Positions 35,714-45,748 of a stretch of 64,000 nt of DNA are shown here, in pieces. Positions within the stretch are counted from its first letter, which is position 1. Each line of letters opens with the position of its first letter. The DNA lies in the NCBI GenBank assembly GCA_019163175.1, contig JAFLKN010000053.1, forward strand, positions 1-64,000, given 5' to 3'. The notes under the pieces were generated by a model. The model saw only the letters and a program-made list of their open reading frames with translations, was not told the origin of the DNA and did not search any database. This DNA is from Prolixibacteraceae bacterium. GTDB taxonomy: Bacteria > Bacteroidota > Bacteroidia > Bacteroidales > Prolixibacteraceae. Made by a program: the position numbers and the translations under genes.

Positions 35714-36700
35714 TCAATTTAAGTCTTGTTTGATTTTCTCGTTCAATTCCTGAAAAGTATCCTCATCAACGCACACTTGCGTCAGAATATCCACAATATT
35801 TTCGCTCGTTAACTTGTCAAAATCTTCTTGTCGCGGAAGTATAAAAACTCCGCCAAAATCAACCGAACCGGGGCTAATTAAAATATGCTCGGCTCCTTTG
35901 GCAAAAAACTGAGTTGGCCGGTGAGCTTTCCGTGGAAAGAGATGAATAATCCATTTTCCTTCAGAAAAAGTGCACAAGGCATTCATCATAGGCTCAACTT
36001 TTTCGACTTGCATGGCCTGAAAATGGAGATAATAAACGCCAATAATCCGCAAAGCTTCTTCCATCGAATTGGTCTCAATCGAAATCATTTTCCGGAGAAA
36101 ATGATCAAATGCCCAAACCTGAGTTTCCGCTCTGGAATAAAGAATTCGGGCTGTTGATTTCAAGCGGTCAAAATCCTCGTTAACAGGCAAAAAATCACTC
36201 TCGCCTGCCTGAAAATGAAGATGATCCGGAGCTGAAGCCCCACATTCAGGTCCATTGTAGAATACAGTAAAACCTTCCATAGCCACAGCAAGTTCGAGCA
36301 AGTAGCGCACATTGGGTGTAAAACGCTGATCGACATGCTTATTTGACGATACCGTAAAATGGTATTTAAAAATTGGGAACGGATTGACCAAAATCAGAAA
36401 CTGATCGCCAAACTCAATGGCATCCTGCTCTGCCGGACGATTTTCATTACACAAAAAGCATTTTCGGGCAGCAATCGATTTTTTATCGACATTGGACACC
36501 GACGACAGCATCCGTTCCGGATTAAACTGAGCCCGAATATCAAATCCATTAAAATGAAAACTCCTTTCTTTTACCTTCTCCAGACCTTTAAAATTAGCTG
36601 CAGCCAATGGCCATGTGAGCTTTTCAGCCTCAACAAATTCCCGAAGAATCTGAGCGGCTGACTGATTTGTTTCTTTTATAATATCAAGCAATTGAGCCAT
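35714..36700 (-). CDS. DUF4922 protein, GalT/HIT-like nucleotidyltransferase fold
   Basis: A 328-residue cytoplasmic protein. KCFLCNENRPAEQ (about 80-92) has a CxxC of the kind that binds zinc in galactose-1-phosphate uridylyltransferase, and GASAPDHLHFQAG has the HxHxQ catalytic motif of the GalT and Ap4A-phosphorylase branch of the HIT superfamily. It is therefore a likely nucleotidyltransferase or phosphorylase of sugar phosphates or dinucleotides. Its immediate partners are the GT2 upstream and salvage genes downstream. The specific reaction is unknown. Confidence 0.72.
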   Translation of the reverse strand: MAQLLDIIKETNQSAAQILREFVEAEKLTWPLAAANFKGLEKVKERSFHFNGFDIRAQFNPERMLSSVSNVDKKSIAARKCFLCNENRPAEQDAIEFGDQFLILVNPFPIFKYHFTVSSNKHVDQRFTPNVRYLLELAVAMEGFTVFYNGPECGASAPDHLHFQAGESDFLPVNEDFDRLKSTARILYSRAETQVWAFDHFLRKMISIETNSMEEALRIIGVYYLHFQAMQVEKVEPMMNALCTFSEGKWIIHLFPRKAHRPTQFFAKGAEHILISPGSVDFGGVFILPRQEDFDKLTSENIVDILTQVCVDEDTFQELNEKIKQDLN

Positions 36701-36763
36701 GTTTCGTATCTTTTAATATCCCCAAAAGGGTTTAAAAATCTTTTGGGGGATAAATAGAACAAC

Positions 36764-38221
36764 CTATTTTCCTAATCTTTTTCGTGCTTTTAATTCGATG
36801 GTACGAATGCGGTCTTTGTACAAATTATGACCGTTCATCACTTCAATGCTCAGGGCAGCATCCGAATTATCGTCCCAACGGCGACACAGGTAAATCGGGT
36901 TATAAATGCGGCCAATCTGGTACTGGCGCGAAATGGCCAATCCCAAAGCGTAGTCTTCGCCATAATTCACATTCGGCACCGGAATACGTCGTAGTACCGG
37001 GGTATAAAATGCCCGCGGCGCGCCTAGTCCATTAATCCGAAGTGCATTGTTGCGGCCATTTTCGGGCGTCCATTCCTTGTGATCAATTATACCGGGAGGT
37101 ATTTCTTCCAATGCAAAATTGACCATTTGATAAGTTCCCACTACCATAGCGCAGTTTTGCTGATAAAATGCATCGACAACCTGCTGAACAGTAGTTTCGT
37201 CAAAATACAAATCATCGCTGTCGAGCTGAATGGCGAACTTCCCGCATTTCGGGTGATTAGCTGCCAGATTCCAGCAACCGCCAATTCCAAGATCGGTGCG
37301 ATCGGGAATAACATGAATTAAACGATCATCTGCTTCAGCATAATTCTGAATGATTTCAGAAGTTCCGTCAGTTGAGAAATTGTCAGCGATAATAAGGTTA
37401 AACCTGAAGCTGGCTTTTTGGGCCAGAACTGATTTTATGGCATCTTCTATGGTTCGAACCCGGTTACGGACCGGAATAATCACTGATGCTTCTACTTCAA
37501 AAACCTGCTCATCAAATTTCACGGGAGTAAAAACAGGTTCGAGATAACCACCTACATTTTTGAGGTGTTGAGTGCAGGCTTTTTCCATTTCAATTTGTAC
37601 TGCCCGGTTTTTAGGATCAACGTAATCAAATATTTTTTCGCCCGATTTACGGAGATCCGATTCCTTTTCAGTATATAAAAACTCTGGAATCCGGAACAAT
37701 TCGGCATACTGCGAAACACCCAAACGGAGTGCATACAATCCGGCAAAAGCAAAATCTTCAGCCACCCCCTCAGCGGCTTTTTTCATGATTTCGGTGCGAT
37801 AAAAAAGTACCGATCCAAAGTTGAAATCATCGCGCAGACTTCCTTCCTGATAGTCTATCACCGGCTGATTCTCAACCTTACCGCCTTTTACAGCCAGATA
37901 ATTCGAATAAACCAAACCACTTTGAGTATCGTCGGCAATCTGTGCAAAACGTTCGAGCGCTTTTTGTCCAAGTTGCAAAGCTCCGGGGCGCGTATAAATC
38001 AATGTATATCGGGTATTGGCCAAAGTGGCCATGCGCTTCACTGTTTTTCCGTAAGTCATGGGTTCCGATTTCAACATCTCTGCGCCATCAACCAAACAAT
38101 TTTGCTCAGCGCCACACACCACATAAATCTGCGAAACCAAGTCCGACTTTCTTAATTCCTGAATGGTTGCAAGCGTTTCTTCCTGCGAACCAAAAGGGAT
38201 AAAGCATGTAATTTTTTTCAT
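36764..38221 (-). CDS. family 2 glycosyltransferase with N-terminal extra domain
   Basis: Of 485 residues from the ATG at 38221 (MKKITCFIPFG); an ATG 15 codons upstream is possible but adds a sequence unlike the family. A first, degenerate GT-A-like half (about 1-230) precedes a clear GT2 domain (about 240-440): SVIIPVRNRVRTIEDAIKSV, IIADNFSTDGTSEI and QLDSDDLYF with the DxD site. No transmembrane helix, so cytoplasmic. Followed after 63 bp by the DUF4922 gene. Acceptor and donor are unknown. Confidence 0.82.
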   Translation of the reverse strand: MKKITCFIPFGSQEETLATIQELRKSDLVSQIYVVCGAEQNCLVDGAEMLKSEPMTYGKTVKRMATLANTRYTLIYTRPGALQLGQKALERFAQIADDTQSGLVYSNYLAVKGGKVENQPVIDYQEGSLRDDFNFGSVLFYRTEIMKKAAEGVAEDFAFAGLYALRLGVSQYAELFRIPEFLYTEKESDLRKSGEKIFDYVDPKNRAVQIEMEKACTQHLKNVGGYLEPVFTPVKFDEQVFEVEASVIIPVRNRVRTIEDAIKSVLAQKASFRFNLIIADNFSTDGTSEIIQNYAEADDRLIHVIPDRTDLGIGGCWNLAANHPKCGKFAIQLDSDDLYFDETTVQQVVDAFYQQNCAMVVGTYQMVNFALEEIPPGIIDHKEWTPENGRNNALRINGLGAPRAFYTPVLRRIPVPNVNYGEDYALGLAISRQYQIGRIYNPIYLCRRWDDNSDAALSIEVMNGHNLYKDRIRTIELKARKRLGK

Positions 38222-38349
38222 TTCCTTCTTTTTACAAATTGAACCATATAGGCTCATCGGCCACAATAGTTTTTATTATTTTATCTAAATACAAATCCTA
38301 ATTTAATTCACTGGTTGCATACACATCTAAAAATGACACACATCGTTTT

Positions 38350-38377
38350 CCTATGTTTTCTATGTGTCTATGTGGTT
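38350..38377. repeat. ctatgttttctatgtgtc-type dispersed repeat
   Basis: In the 160-bp gap between the amidase and GT2 genes. TTTCTATGTGTCTATGTGGT resembles the element at 9650-9675 and forms part of an imperfect hairpin with the upstream GACACACAT. Role unknown. Confidence 0.3.
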
Positions 38378-38380
38378 CGC

Positions 38381-41300
38381 TTACTTCAGCCCCCAGTATT
38401 TTAAAACCTGACCCATCAATTCAGTTCGTTGTTGCGTGGTGGTAATTGTTTCGAATGGAAATCCAAGTACCACTGTGCGGTAGCTGCCATTGTAGCAAAC
38501 ACCTGCCGTTTTATTATCCACCTGATAGCGAAACAGAACTTTAGATTTGTCGCCTTTGGGTTCAATCGCATCCGGCGATTCTACCTTGTAAATTTCAGGA
38601 TGATAGCCCTGCACAAAACTAATTTCAGTCGAAAAATCAGATTTCATATCGTTCACAGGATAAATGCCTCCACTACGGCTGGCATGATTGGTCATAAAAC
38701 GAAAGTGCAAAACATCAGCAGCAAACTTTTTCGCCAGGGTGTCACCGCAAAGTTGCAGATCGGTTCCAATATAGGCTCCCGAAACGAAGACTTTAGCGCC
38801 TTCAGCTGATGTAAATTCGGTAATGGCAGTTCTCATTTTCGGCGTAAATACCGTAAAGTCTCGTTTCTTATAACCATAAAAACGTTCGACTGTTTTTTCT
38901 TCACCAAAAATTAAATCCAGAGCGGCAAATGCATTTTTATCCCAGTTTTGTTGTTCAAAAGCTTCATCGCTCATCGAAATAAATCCCATCCCATTATTTC
39001 TAAAAGCCTCACCGTGAACCAGCGGATAATCAAATGTATTTCCCTGCACAATCCGTGTTTCCTGATCGGCATGACTCGAACCAAAGCCGGAAGCATCGTC
39101 GTCTTTCCATGGCGATTTGCGGTCGAAATCGTATTGCTCGCCAATGAAAGCAATGTCGTTTTTATAGGCCACACCTTCATCTTCAGCCATCGAAAATCCG
39201 GCATATTTGCCGTTATCAAAAGCTTCCGGACCGCTAATCCGGTCAAAACCATTCACTATTAGCACTGGCTTTTTGCCGTCGGCTGGCAAACTGCAGGCAA
39301 GTATTTCTGAAGGGAAACTTTCGCCACCCTCGTTTACAGCAGTAATTTTAAAACTATAAATTAGTCCAGGCTTTAATCCTGAAATCAGATCGGTGGTATC
39401 CGAGATGGTCTTCCCGTTATCAAATCCACCATGTTCAGTCCGTGAGTAAATTCGATATGATTTTGGTGTAGCTGTTGGTTCCAATGGATCCTGAACAGGT
39501 CTCCAACTCAGTCGAATTGAGCTTCCTTCCAGGTTCATCCGGAAATGAGAAACCGGCAACGGCTGAACCACATAGTCCTGATTATTCTGGGAAGCCAGAA
39601 ACTTCAGGATTCCCTTATAATAGGCTCGGCTAACATCAAACTTAAAACGTGGATCGTAGGCCTGATACATGTCGGCAAAGTTCTGGTGCGACAACAATTC
39701 AGAAAGCATTGTTGGCACTTTAGGACGTAATGATTCAGAATATTGTTTATTCCACATTCCACGGCGTGTCCATTCGGGTTCATACAATTTTCGCAAATCA
39801 TCAACAACCTGCGTCTGCACCAAATCGCACAAATCGCGACTGGCCCAGCGCGACTGACCATTTGGAAATTCAGGTTTTCCGTAAGTTGTATCGTAAATTA
39901 CCAAACTTCCGATAATGGCGCTATCGGGAGTTGTTCCGGCATCGGTGTGAAAAGCCATGGCCATATCAACAGGAATTCCAAGTCCTTTGGCATTTGGGTT
40001 GCCCGTAGGTCCATTGGGCGCGCCCATCAGGTAATTTACCCACTCACCCCGACTCTGATAATCGTCTTTGTAATCATTTTTCCCACTTTCGCGTTTGGCA
40101 TACAGTGCGGCATCCTGTCCCCGGTTCGAATAATCGATCTTTTCTTTGTTCAGCATATAAACCAGGGTGTCGGGCATCCCAACATATTGCAAATAGTAGC
40201 GGGCTCCTTCCTGATAACGTGGGCGTTTGCTTGCGTATGGCAACCACGCCGATGAATCCAAAGCAAAACCTTTTTCATTACGAAGCTTTTGCAGACGTTC
40301 CATATCCTGAAGTTTTCCGCGAACAACATTGCCCATTCCACCACCAAAACGAACAGCATCAACCGAAACCTGCTTTCCTGATTCAACAGAAAGATTAGAA
40401 AGCTCAACCTTCCCGGTTTCTATATTAAGTCCCTTTTCGAAACGGAAAGTCCCCAGAAAAACCCAGGTTCCGCCTCCAATAGTTTGATTGACCAGCAACT
40501 CAGTCTTTCCGCCTGAATGATAAACCGTGTAATGTGCATCAGTCACATTCTGATCATTTCGGGCATACGAAACATAGACGGCATAGTCACCCGTTTCCGG
40601 AATTTCAGGTGTATAATTTATTCTTGCATCAGCCAATTTTTTAGCGGCCATTTGGCGTGTTTCGCCCATTTGGAATAGATTTTCTCCTTCAAGCAGAAAA
40701 GGCACTTTCAGACCAAAACCCTTTTCTTTTCCCTGCTGAAAGGCTTCACCACTTTCCTCATATGCTGAACCTTTTGAAGACCCATCGTCATCGATGATGA
40801 TCTCATGTTTTTGAATATCCCTTTCGCGTGCCAGAAAAACATTGGCTCCGGCATTTTCGAGCATCGGGGTGATGTAAGGGACCACAAAACTCATGGTCCA
40901 CAAGTCTTCAACGGTAAGGAAAACCCTTGCACGCTGCCATTCCCAGCGGTCGAGTGTATTTTCGTAATACCAACCATGACTTTGCCACATCGCCACATTC
41001 CGGTCAGTCAAGCCCTTGGGTGGACTTTGGTTTTTCGAACTATTCCTTACTATCGGGATGACCGCTTGGGCTGGTTTGCTCAATCGGTTGGCGTCAATCG
41101 GCACTGAAGTTCCCCGGTAATAATTCGGAATCAGTTCGGAAATATCTTTGCCCATACTCTCAATTGATACGGAGTATTTCCTGAATTTACGACCAAGCAA
41201 ATCTTTGTACCAGTTGTAATATTGGCTTGTGTTTTCGGGACGAAAAGGAATATAAGAAAACGATTCTTTCATTTTCAGATTCACTTTCTTTGCCTGAAAA

Positions 41301-41467
41301 TCGACACTAAACGTATCAGGTCTAAATTTATAAACCGTTCCTTCCGAAGCTTTTTTGGCAAATTCGGAAGAAGCCTGACTGGCCCTTTTCTGCAGGCGTT
41401 TTAGCTTGTCGGCTTTTACAGTTGTACCAATAAAAATGAATATCAGGCAAAAAATTAAAAATTTCAT
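38381..41467 (-). CDS. Amidase_3-type N-acetylmuramoyl-L-alanine amidase split by a golvesin-like domain
   Basis: Exported protein; ATG at 41467 gives signal MKFLIFCLIFIFIGTTVKA, and an ATG 14 codons upstream is less likely. In the 1042-codon numbering, the zinc amidase residues are split: His178 (WQSHGWYY) and Glu201 (TVEDLW) precede, and His521 (MAFHTDAG) and the catalytic Glu604 (VPTMLSELLSHQN) follow, an insertion whose core (about 297-390) is a golvesin-like domain (ETGDYAVYVSYAR). A fibronectin-III domain (about 650-740) and an unassigned 300-residue tail come next. Such proteins are often labelled xanthan lyase. It should cut the MurNAc-L-Ala amide bond. The amidase reading rests on matching four residues and their spacing. 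Confidence 0.8.
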   Translation of the reverse strand: MKFLIFCLIFIFIGTTVKADKLKRLQKRASQASSEFAKKASEGTVYKFRPDTFSVDFQAKKVNLKMKESFSYIPFRPENTSQYYNWYKDLLGRKFRKYSVSIESMGKDISELIPNYYRGTSVPIDANRLSKPAQAVIPIVRNSSKNQSPPKGLTDRNVAMWQSHGWYYENTLDRWEWQRARVFLTVEDLWTMSFVVPYITPMLENAGANVFLARERDIQKHEIIIDDDGSSKGSAYEESGEAFQQGKEKGFGLKVPFLLEGENLFQMGETRQMAAKKLADARINYTPEIPETGDYAVYVSYARNDQNVTDAHYTVYHSGGKTELLVNQTIGGGTWVFLGTFRFEKGLNIETGKVELSNLSVESGKQVSVDAVRFGGGMGNVVRGKLQDMERLQKLRNEKGFALDSSAWLPYASKRPRYQEGARYYLQYVGMPDTLVYMLNKEKIDYSNRGQDAALYAKRESGKNDYKDDYQSRGEWVNYLMGAPNGPTGNPNAKGLGIPVDMAMAFHTDAGTTPDSAIIGSLVIYDTTYGKPEFPNGQSRWASRDLCDLVQTQVVDDLRKLYEPEWTRRGMWNKQYSESLRPKVPTMLSELLSHQNFADMYQAYDPRFKFDVSRAYYKGILKFLASQNNQDYVVQPLPVSHFRMNLEGSSIRLSWRPVQDPLEPTATPKSYRIYSRTEHGGFDNGKTISDTTDLISGLKPGLIYSFKITAVNEGGESFPSEILACSLPADGKKPVLIVNGFDRISGPEAFDNGKYAGFSMAEDEGVAYKNDIAFIGEQYDFDRKSPWKDDDASGFGSSHADQETRIVQGNTFDYPLVHGEAFRNNGMGFISMSDEAFEQQNWDKNAFAALDLIFGEEKTVERFYGYKKRDFTVFTPKMRTAITEFTSAEGAKVFVSGAYIGTDLQLCGDTLAKKFAADVLHFRFMTNHASRSGGIYPVNDMKSDFSTEISFVQGYHPEIYKVESPDAIEPKGDKSKVLFRYQVDNKTAGVCYNGSYRTVVLGFPFETITTTQQRTELMGQVLKYWGLK

Positions 41468-41525
41468 ATATCGTTCTGTTTTGAACTTGTTCCGTTCGTT
41501 ATTTGACAAGGAAAAAGATTGGGCA

Positions 41526-42635
41526 TTATACTTTTATAAATATCTTCTTCTTGTACAACACATAGCCAATCATCCAGAAAAATACCACGTGCGAAATGGC
41601 AAAAAGTAATGAACCATTTAGTTCGCCTGCCAATGGGAGGAAAAAGTCGCGGTAGAGTTTAGCATTTCCGCTAATGATTTTTCCGTCGGGATCGGTAAAA
41701 TGAACTAACCTACCCATTGTTTTAGCCCAGAGTCCGGAGAGCGCAAATATGAAAAGCGGATTCACTCCAAAAACTACAAAGAAGGATGTCCATTTTGAAT
41801 AACCTTTCAAATCGATAATCCAGATGAGTAAAGCTAACACAATACTGGCCCAACCTGCAGTATAAAGCACATACGAACTGGTCCAGATGGGTTTGTTGAT
41901 CGGGAAAACAAGTCCCCATATCAATCCGGCTGCAACGAAAATAGTTCCCGCCAAAATCAACTTTTTAGGTACCGTTATTTTTTCGGTATCCTTAACTACC
42001 GAGCCAATGAGATAACCGATAATTACGGTAACAATCGCCGGAATGGTACTGAATAATCCTTCCGGATCAAACGGGATTCCAAAGCCTTTATAAAGATGTG
42101 ATTCGCCCAGAATAGCTTTATCTATTACCGAAGTAACATTTCCTTCAAGCGAAAACGGATCATTGCCACCAAACCATGAAAGCAAAGCCCAGTAGAGCAG
42201 CAGGATACCGCCACCAATATAAGGCAAATATTTCCGGGGTGAAGCCAACACAATTACGGCTCCAATTCCATAAGCCAAAGCAATGCGCTGAAGCACGCCC
42301 AGAATGCGGAGTTTGGAATAATCGGTCGTCCATTGCGGAAATGAATTCAGAAATAAGCCAATGGCAAAAATCAGCAGGGTTCGTTTACCTATTTTCAACA
42401 GCGACTCTTTGTTTAATGTGTTACCATATTTCGAGAATGAGAAAAACATGGAGACACCAACGACAAAAAGAAAGAATGGAAATACCAAATCGGTTGGTGT
42501 ACAACCATGCCATTTGGCGTGTTCAAGCGGAGCATAAATATGCGCCCAGCTTCCGGGATTATTCACCAGAATCATCAGTGCGACGGTCATACCACGCAAC
42601 ACATCAAGCGCGAGGTAGCGTTGTGTCTTTATCAT
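41526..42635 (-). CDS. NagX/HGSNAT-like (DUF5009) membrane acetyltransferase
   Basis: A 369-residue integral membrane protein with about ten hydrophobic helices. The opening RYLALDVLRGMTVALMILVN and the motif EHAKWHGCTPTDLVFPFFLF match the heparan-alpha-glucosaminide N-acetyltransferase family, which passes an acetyl group from cytoplasmic acetyl-CoA to a terminal glucosamine on the far side of the membrane. It overlaps the symporter gene by 32 bp. Near a deacetylase-like domain and GlcNAc-releasing enzymes it may restore N-acetyl groups before uptake. The substrate is inferred. Confidence 0.83.
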   Translation of the reverse strand: MIKTQRYLALDVLRGMTVALMILVNNPGSWAHIYAPLEHAKWHGCTPTDLVFPFFLFVVGVSMFFSFSKYGNTLNKESLLKIGKRTLLIFAIGLFLNSFPQWTTDYSKLRILGVLQRIALAYGIGAVIVLASPRKYLPYIGGGILLLYWALLSWFGGNDPFSLEGNVTSVIDKAILGESHLYKGFGIPFDPEGLFSTIPAIVTVIIGYLIGSVVKDTEKITVPKKLILAGTIFVAAGLIWGLVFPINKPIWTSSYVLYTAGWASIVLALLIWIIDLKGYSKWTSFFVVFGVNPLFIFALSGLWAKTMGRLVHFTDPDGKIISGNAKLYRDFFLPLAGELNGSLLFAISHVVFFWMIGYVLYKKKIFIKV

Positions 42636-44073
42636 GATTTGATTTTTTAGTTAGTATCAGCAGTCCGGCAAACATGATCATTCCATTCAGAAGTAGCAAC
42701 TCGAAGCCGAATTTGTAGCCACCCAGTAATGTTTCAGAATTGATATTAATGATGTACGTTAAAACCGGTGATAAAATTCCAAGAATAGGAACCCAACGAT
42801 CTTTCACCTGACGTTTGGTTAATATTCCAAAAGCAAATAATCCCAGCAACGGCCCATACGTATAACCAGCAACTTTGAAAACGGCAGTGACCACACTTTC
42901 GTTATTAATTATCCGGAATAGTACGATCACCAAAAATATCAGTACCGAAAACCCAATATGCACTTTCGTTCGGGCTGATTTACTATCCGAACTTTTCGGA
43001 TCAAGATTCAGGAAATCAATACAAAACGAGGTGGTTAACGCAGTCAGGGCTGAGTCGGAACTCGAATAGGTTGCAGAAACAATTCCGAGCAGAAACAAAA
43101 CTCCTGCAATGGTTCCAAAATGATTCAAGGCCAAAAGAGGAAAGAAATCATCCGATTTCTCAGGAACCGGAATTCCCTTCATCTGTGCATAAATATAAAG
43201 CATAACACCAAGACTCAGAAACAGCAGGTTTGTCAGGATAAATGCCAGACTAAACCAGAACAAATTCTTTTGGGCATCGCGCTTGTTTTTGCAGGTCAAA
43301 CTTTTTTGCATCATATCCTGATCAAGACCATTCATTACAATAACAATTCCGAGTCCGGCCAGAAACTGCTTGAAGAAGTTGGTTTTCGATCGCCAGTCCC
43401 AATCGAACGTTTTGCTGAACGGATGCTCGTCGATGGCTTTCACCATATCACCAAAATTCATATCCAGTTGGGTAGAAATTAGGATGGTGGTCAAAATAAC
43501 CGAAGTCACCAAAAATGTTGTTTGCAGCGTATCAGTATAAATTACAGTTTTGATTCCGGCACGATGGGTATAAGCCCAGATCATAAAAATGGCTATGGCA
43601 ACCGTGACCACAAATGGGATTCCGAGAGCATCGAAAAAAGCGAGCTGCAATACTCCAGCTACGAGATACATCCGAAATGCAGCGCCAATGGTGCGCGAAA
43701 CCAGGAAAAAGAACGAACCAGTTTTGTACGACCGAACACCAAACCGCTGATCAAGGTAAGTATAAATGGATACCAAATTTAGTTTATAATATAGTGGGAT
43801 GAGTACCAAAGCCACAACCCAGTAGCCTACAAAGTTTCCGAGCAAAAACTGGAGGTAAGTCCAGCCCGAGTTGCCAACCTCACCCGGAACCGAGATAAAT
43901 GTTACGCCGGAAATGGTAGTTCCGATCATGGCAAAAGCCACTACATACCAGGGAGACCGGCGGTTACCAGTAAAGAATGTTTCGTTAGTTGCATTTTTAG
44001 AGGTGAGGTACGAAATGCCAAACACCATTCCAAAAAAACACAAAAGGACGATAAAAAGTATGGTTGCGCTCAT
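42604..44073 (-). CDS. sodium:solute symporter, possible MurNAc/GlcNAc importer
   Basis: Inner-membrane SSS-family transporter of 489 residues with about 13 helices; FAMIGTTISGVTFISVPG (about 47-64) contains the typical first sodium-site segment. In Tannerella forsythia a non-PTS MurNAc uptake system works together with a MurK-like kinase next to MurQ. Here the symporter lies in a unit divergent from murK-murQ, and it is the only sugar-type transporter in the locus, so MurNAc or a muropeptide sugar is the likely cargo. The specificity is not shown by sequence. Confidence 0.85.
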   Translation of the reverse strand: MSATILFIVLLCFFGMVFGISYLTSKNATNETFFTGNRRSPWYVVAFAMIGTTISGVTFISVPGEVGNSGWTYLQFLLGNFVGYWVVALVLIPLYYKLNLVSIYTYLDQRFGVRSYKTGSFFFLVSRTIGAAFRMYLVAGVLQLAFFDALGIPFVVTVAIAIFMIWAYTHRAGIKTVIYTDTLQTTFLVTSVILTTILISTQLDMNFGDMVKAIDEHPFSKTFDWDWRSKTNFFKQFLAGLGIVIVMNGLDQDMMQKSLTCKNKRDAQKNLFWFSLAFILTNLLFLSLGVMLYIYAQMKGIPVPEKSDDFFPLLALNHFGTIAGVLFLLGIVSATYSSSDSALTALTTSFCIDFLNLDPKSSDSKSARTKVHIGFSVLIFLVIVLFRIINNESVVTAVFKVAGYTYGPLLGLFAFGILTKRQVKDRWVPILGILSPVLTYIININSETLLGGYKFGFELLLLNGMIMFAGLLILTKKSNHDKDTTLPRA

Positions 44074-44133
44074 TTATTCAGTTTCAAGTTTCAAATTCAA
44101 AGTTTCAAGTTGTCAGGAGCCAACAGATTCTAT

Positions 44134-45648
44134 CTATTTCTTAAATTCCACCGGATAGCTTTCGTGATGCGAAGGACTAATGGCTGTTACCGCATACCGA
44201 TATTTTCTGAGCCGGGTATTTTTGTTCGACTCAACGATCAACGATTTTTCATTGGTAACGGTATAGATATGCTCCGGATTTTCAATGTTCAAGTTAGCCT
44301 TTTTGCCGAGTTTATAAACCACAAACATCCGATTGTTATCAGCATTTTCCCAACTGAGTTCGAAGGCTTTATGTTTTTTGCGAACAACAGGATGTTCAGG
44401 AGTTCCCGGCTTAAGCATTTTCACCCTCGGATTTGGTGGCGTCAGCGCAGGAAAAGTGTACATATCTTTCAGCAGAAGCTCTTTAATTCCCATCGGATTT
44501 TTCCGGAGTGATTTACCACTAAAAAATACACTTCCAGAAATAGCCGGAATACTCCGGTTCAGCTTAATCTGGTTAATTATTTCTTCAGGCGTTTGCCATG
44601 ATTTTTCTTGTGATTTTTCATTAACGAGAAAAGGAGCCTGACCAATGTATAACTGGCATCCGTAAGTGTTTTTGCTCCACCAATCAACCAAAACAGCATA
44701 ATCAGCAACAGTTTTTCCAATGTGCCAGTACAATTGCGGTGTAACGTAATCAATCCAGCCCTCTTTTTGCCACAGCAGAATATCGGCATACAAATCGTCA
44801 TAGTTGGTAACACCTGCTTTGGTAGCCGATCCTGCCAGATCGGTCGAGTTGTTCTTCCATACTCCAAAAGGCGAAATTCCGAATTCCACTGTTTCCCTGA
44901 TTGATTTAATTGTGTCGTGCAATTGTTTGATGATCATGTCAACATTATTTCGCCGCCAATCATCCTTTTTGTCAGGAGCAAATCCGTTAGGATAAGCCAC
45001 AAACGAGTTTTGATCTGGAAATTCAAGCCCGGCAATCCGATAAGGATAAAAATAATCGTCAAAATGGATGGCATCTATGTCGTATCTTCTTACCAAATCA
45101 GCCACGACACGCGCCACATGGTTGCGCACTTCCGGAATTCCGGGATCGAAATACTTCTTGTTTCCATAGGTTAGTAACCATTCCGGATGAGTATTTGCCA
45201 CATGAGTAGATGCCGGAACAGATTTCACGATATTCTGTACTGCCCGATACGGATTCAGCCAAACATGTATATCCAATCCCCGTTTACGGCACTCAGCAAT
45301 GGTAAACGCTAGCGGATCGTAATACGGATCGGGAGCAATACCCTGCTTTCCGGAAAGCCATTCTGACCAGGGTTCCAGATTGGATTCAAATAAAGCATCG
45401 GCATCCGGCCTGATTTGAAAAACGACAGTGTTCATGTTCCAGGCCTTCACCTGATCCAACAGTTCGATCATTTCAGCTTTCTGCCTTTCGGTAGTCAACC
45501 CTTTTTCCGATGGCCAATCAATGTTTTCAACAGTGGCAATCCAAAAAGCACGCATTTCGTGTTTTGGATAGTGTTGAGAAAAGGTTGAGGTCGTAACCGT
45601 AATGAGTATCAAAAGGGTAAGAACCCGGAATCGAGATTTTATCTTCAT
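44134..45648 (-). CDS. GHL10-type (DUF187) glycoside-hydrolase-like protein, second copy
   Basis: A 504-residue exported protein (signal ends TSTFSQ). The domain begins HEMRAFWIATVENIDWPSEKG and contains FQIRPDADALF, IHVWLNPYRA and IHFDDYFYPYR, followed by a C-terminal FN3-like domain. It is clearly a paralogue of the lipoprotein at 21458-22921 but has a cleavable signal rather than a lipobox. Placed 61 bp before the symporter gene. Substrate unproven; the two GHL10 genes, one in each cluster, suggest a shared target. Confidence 0.88.
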   Translation of the reverse strand: MKIKSRFRVLTLLILITVTTSTFSQHYPKHEMRAFWIATVENIDWPSEKGLTTERQKAEMIELLDQVKAWNMNTVVFQIRPDADALFESNLEPWSEWLSGKQGIAPDPYYDPLAFTIAECRKRGLDIHVWLNPYRAVQNIVKSVPASTHVANTHPEWLLTYGNKKYFDPGIPEVRNHVARVVADLVRRYDIDAIHFDDYFYPYRIAGLEFPDQNSFVAYPNGFAPDKKDDWRRNNVDMIIKQLHDTIKSIRETVEFGISPFGVWKNNSTDLAGSATKAGVTNYDDLYADILLWQKEGWIDYVTPQLYWHIGKTVADYAVLVDWWSKNTYGCQLYIGQAPFLVNEKSQEKSWQTPEEIINQIKLNRSIPAISGSVFFSGKSLRKNPMGIKELLLKDMYTFPALTPPNPRVKMLKPGTPEHPVVRKKHKAFELSWENADNNRMFVVYKLGKKANLNIENPEHIYTVTNEKSLIVESNKNTRLRKYRYAVTAISPSHHESYPVEFKK

Positions 45649-45748
45649 ACAAAATTTAGTTCATTTTTAATTTGCTCCGTTTGCTAAAGCGAAACGGCAA
45701 AGAATATCACTTTTCAGTCAACATATTTTTTCAATCTGGTACCTGAAA

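Noticed and set aside
38381-41467. Naming the 1042-codon protein a xanthan lyase
   Set aside because: No polysaccharide-lyase motif was seen; the amidase residues and the golvesin-like domain explain the sequence better.
42604-44073. Naming the symporter murT outright
   Set aside because: SSS specificity cannot be read from sequence; context only suggests MurNAc.
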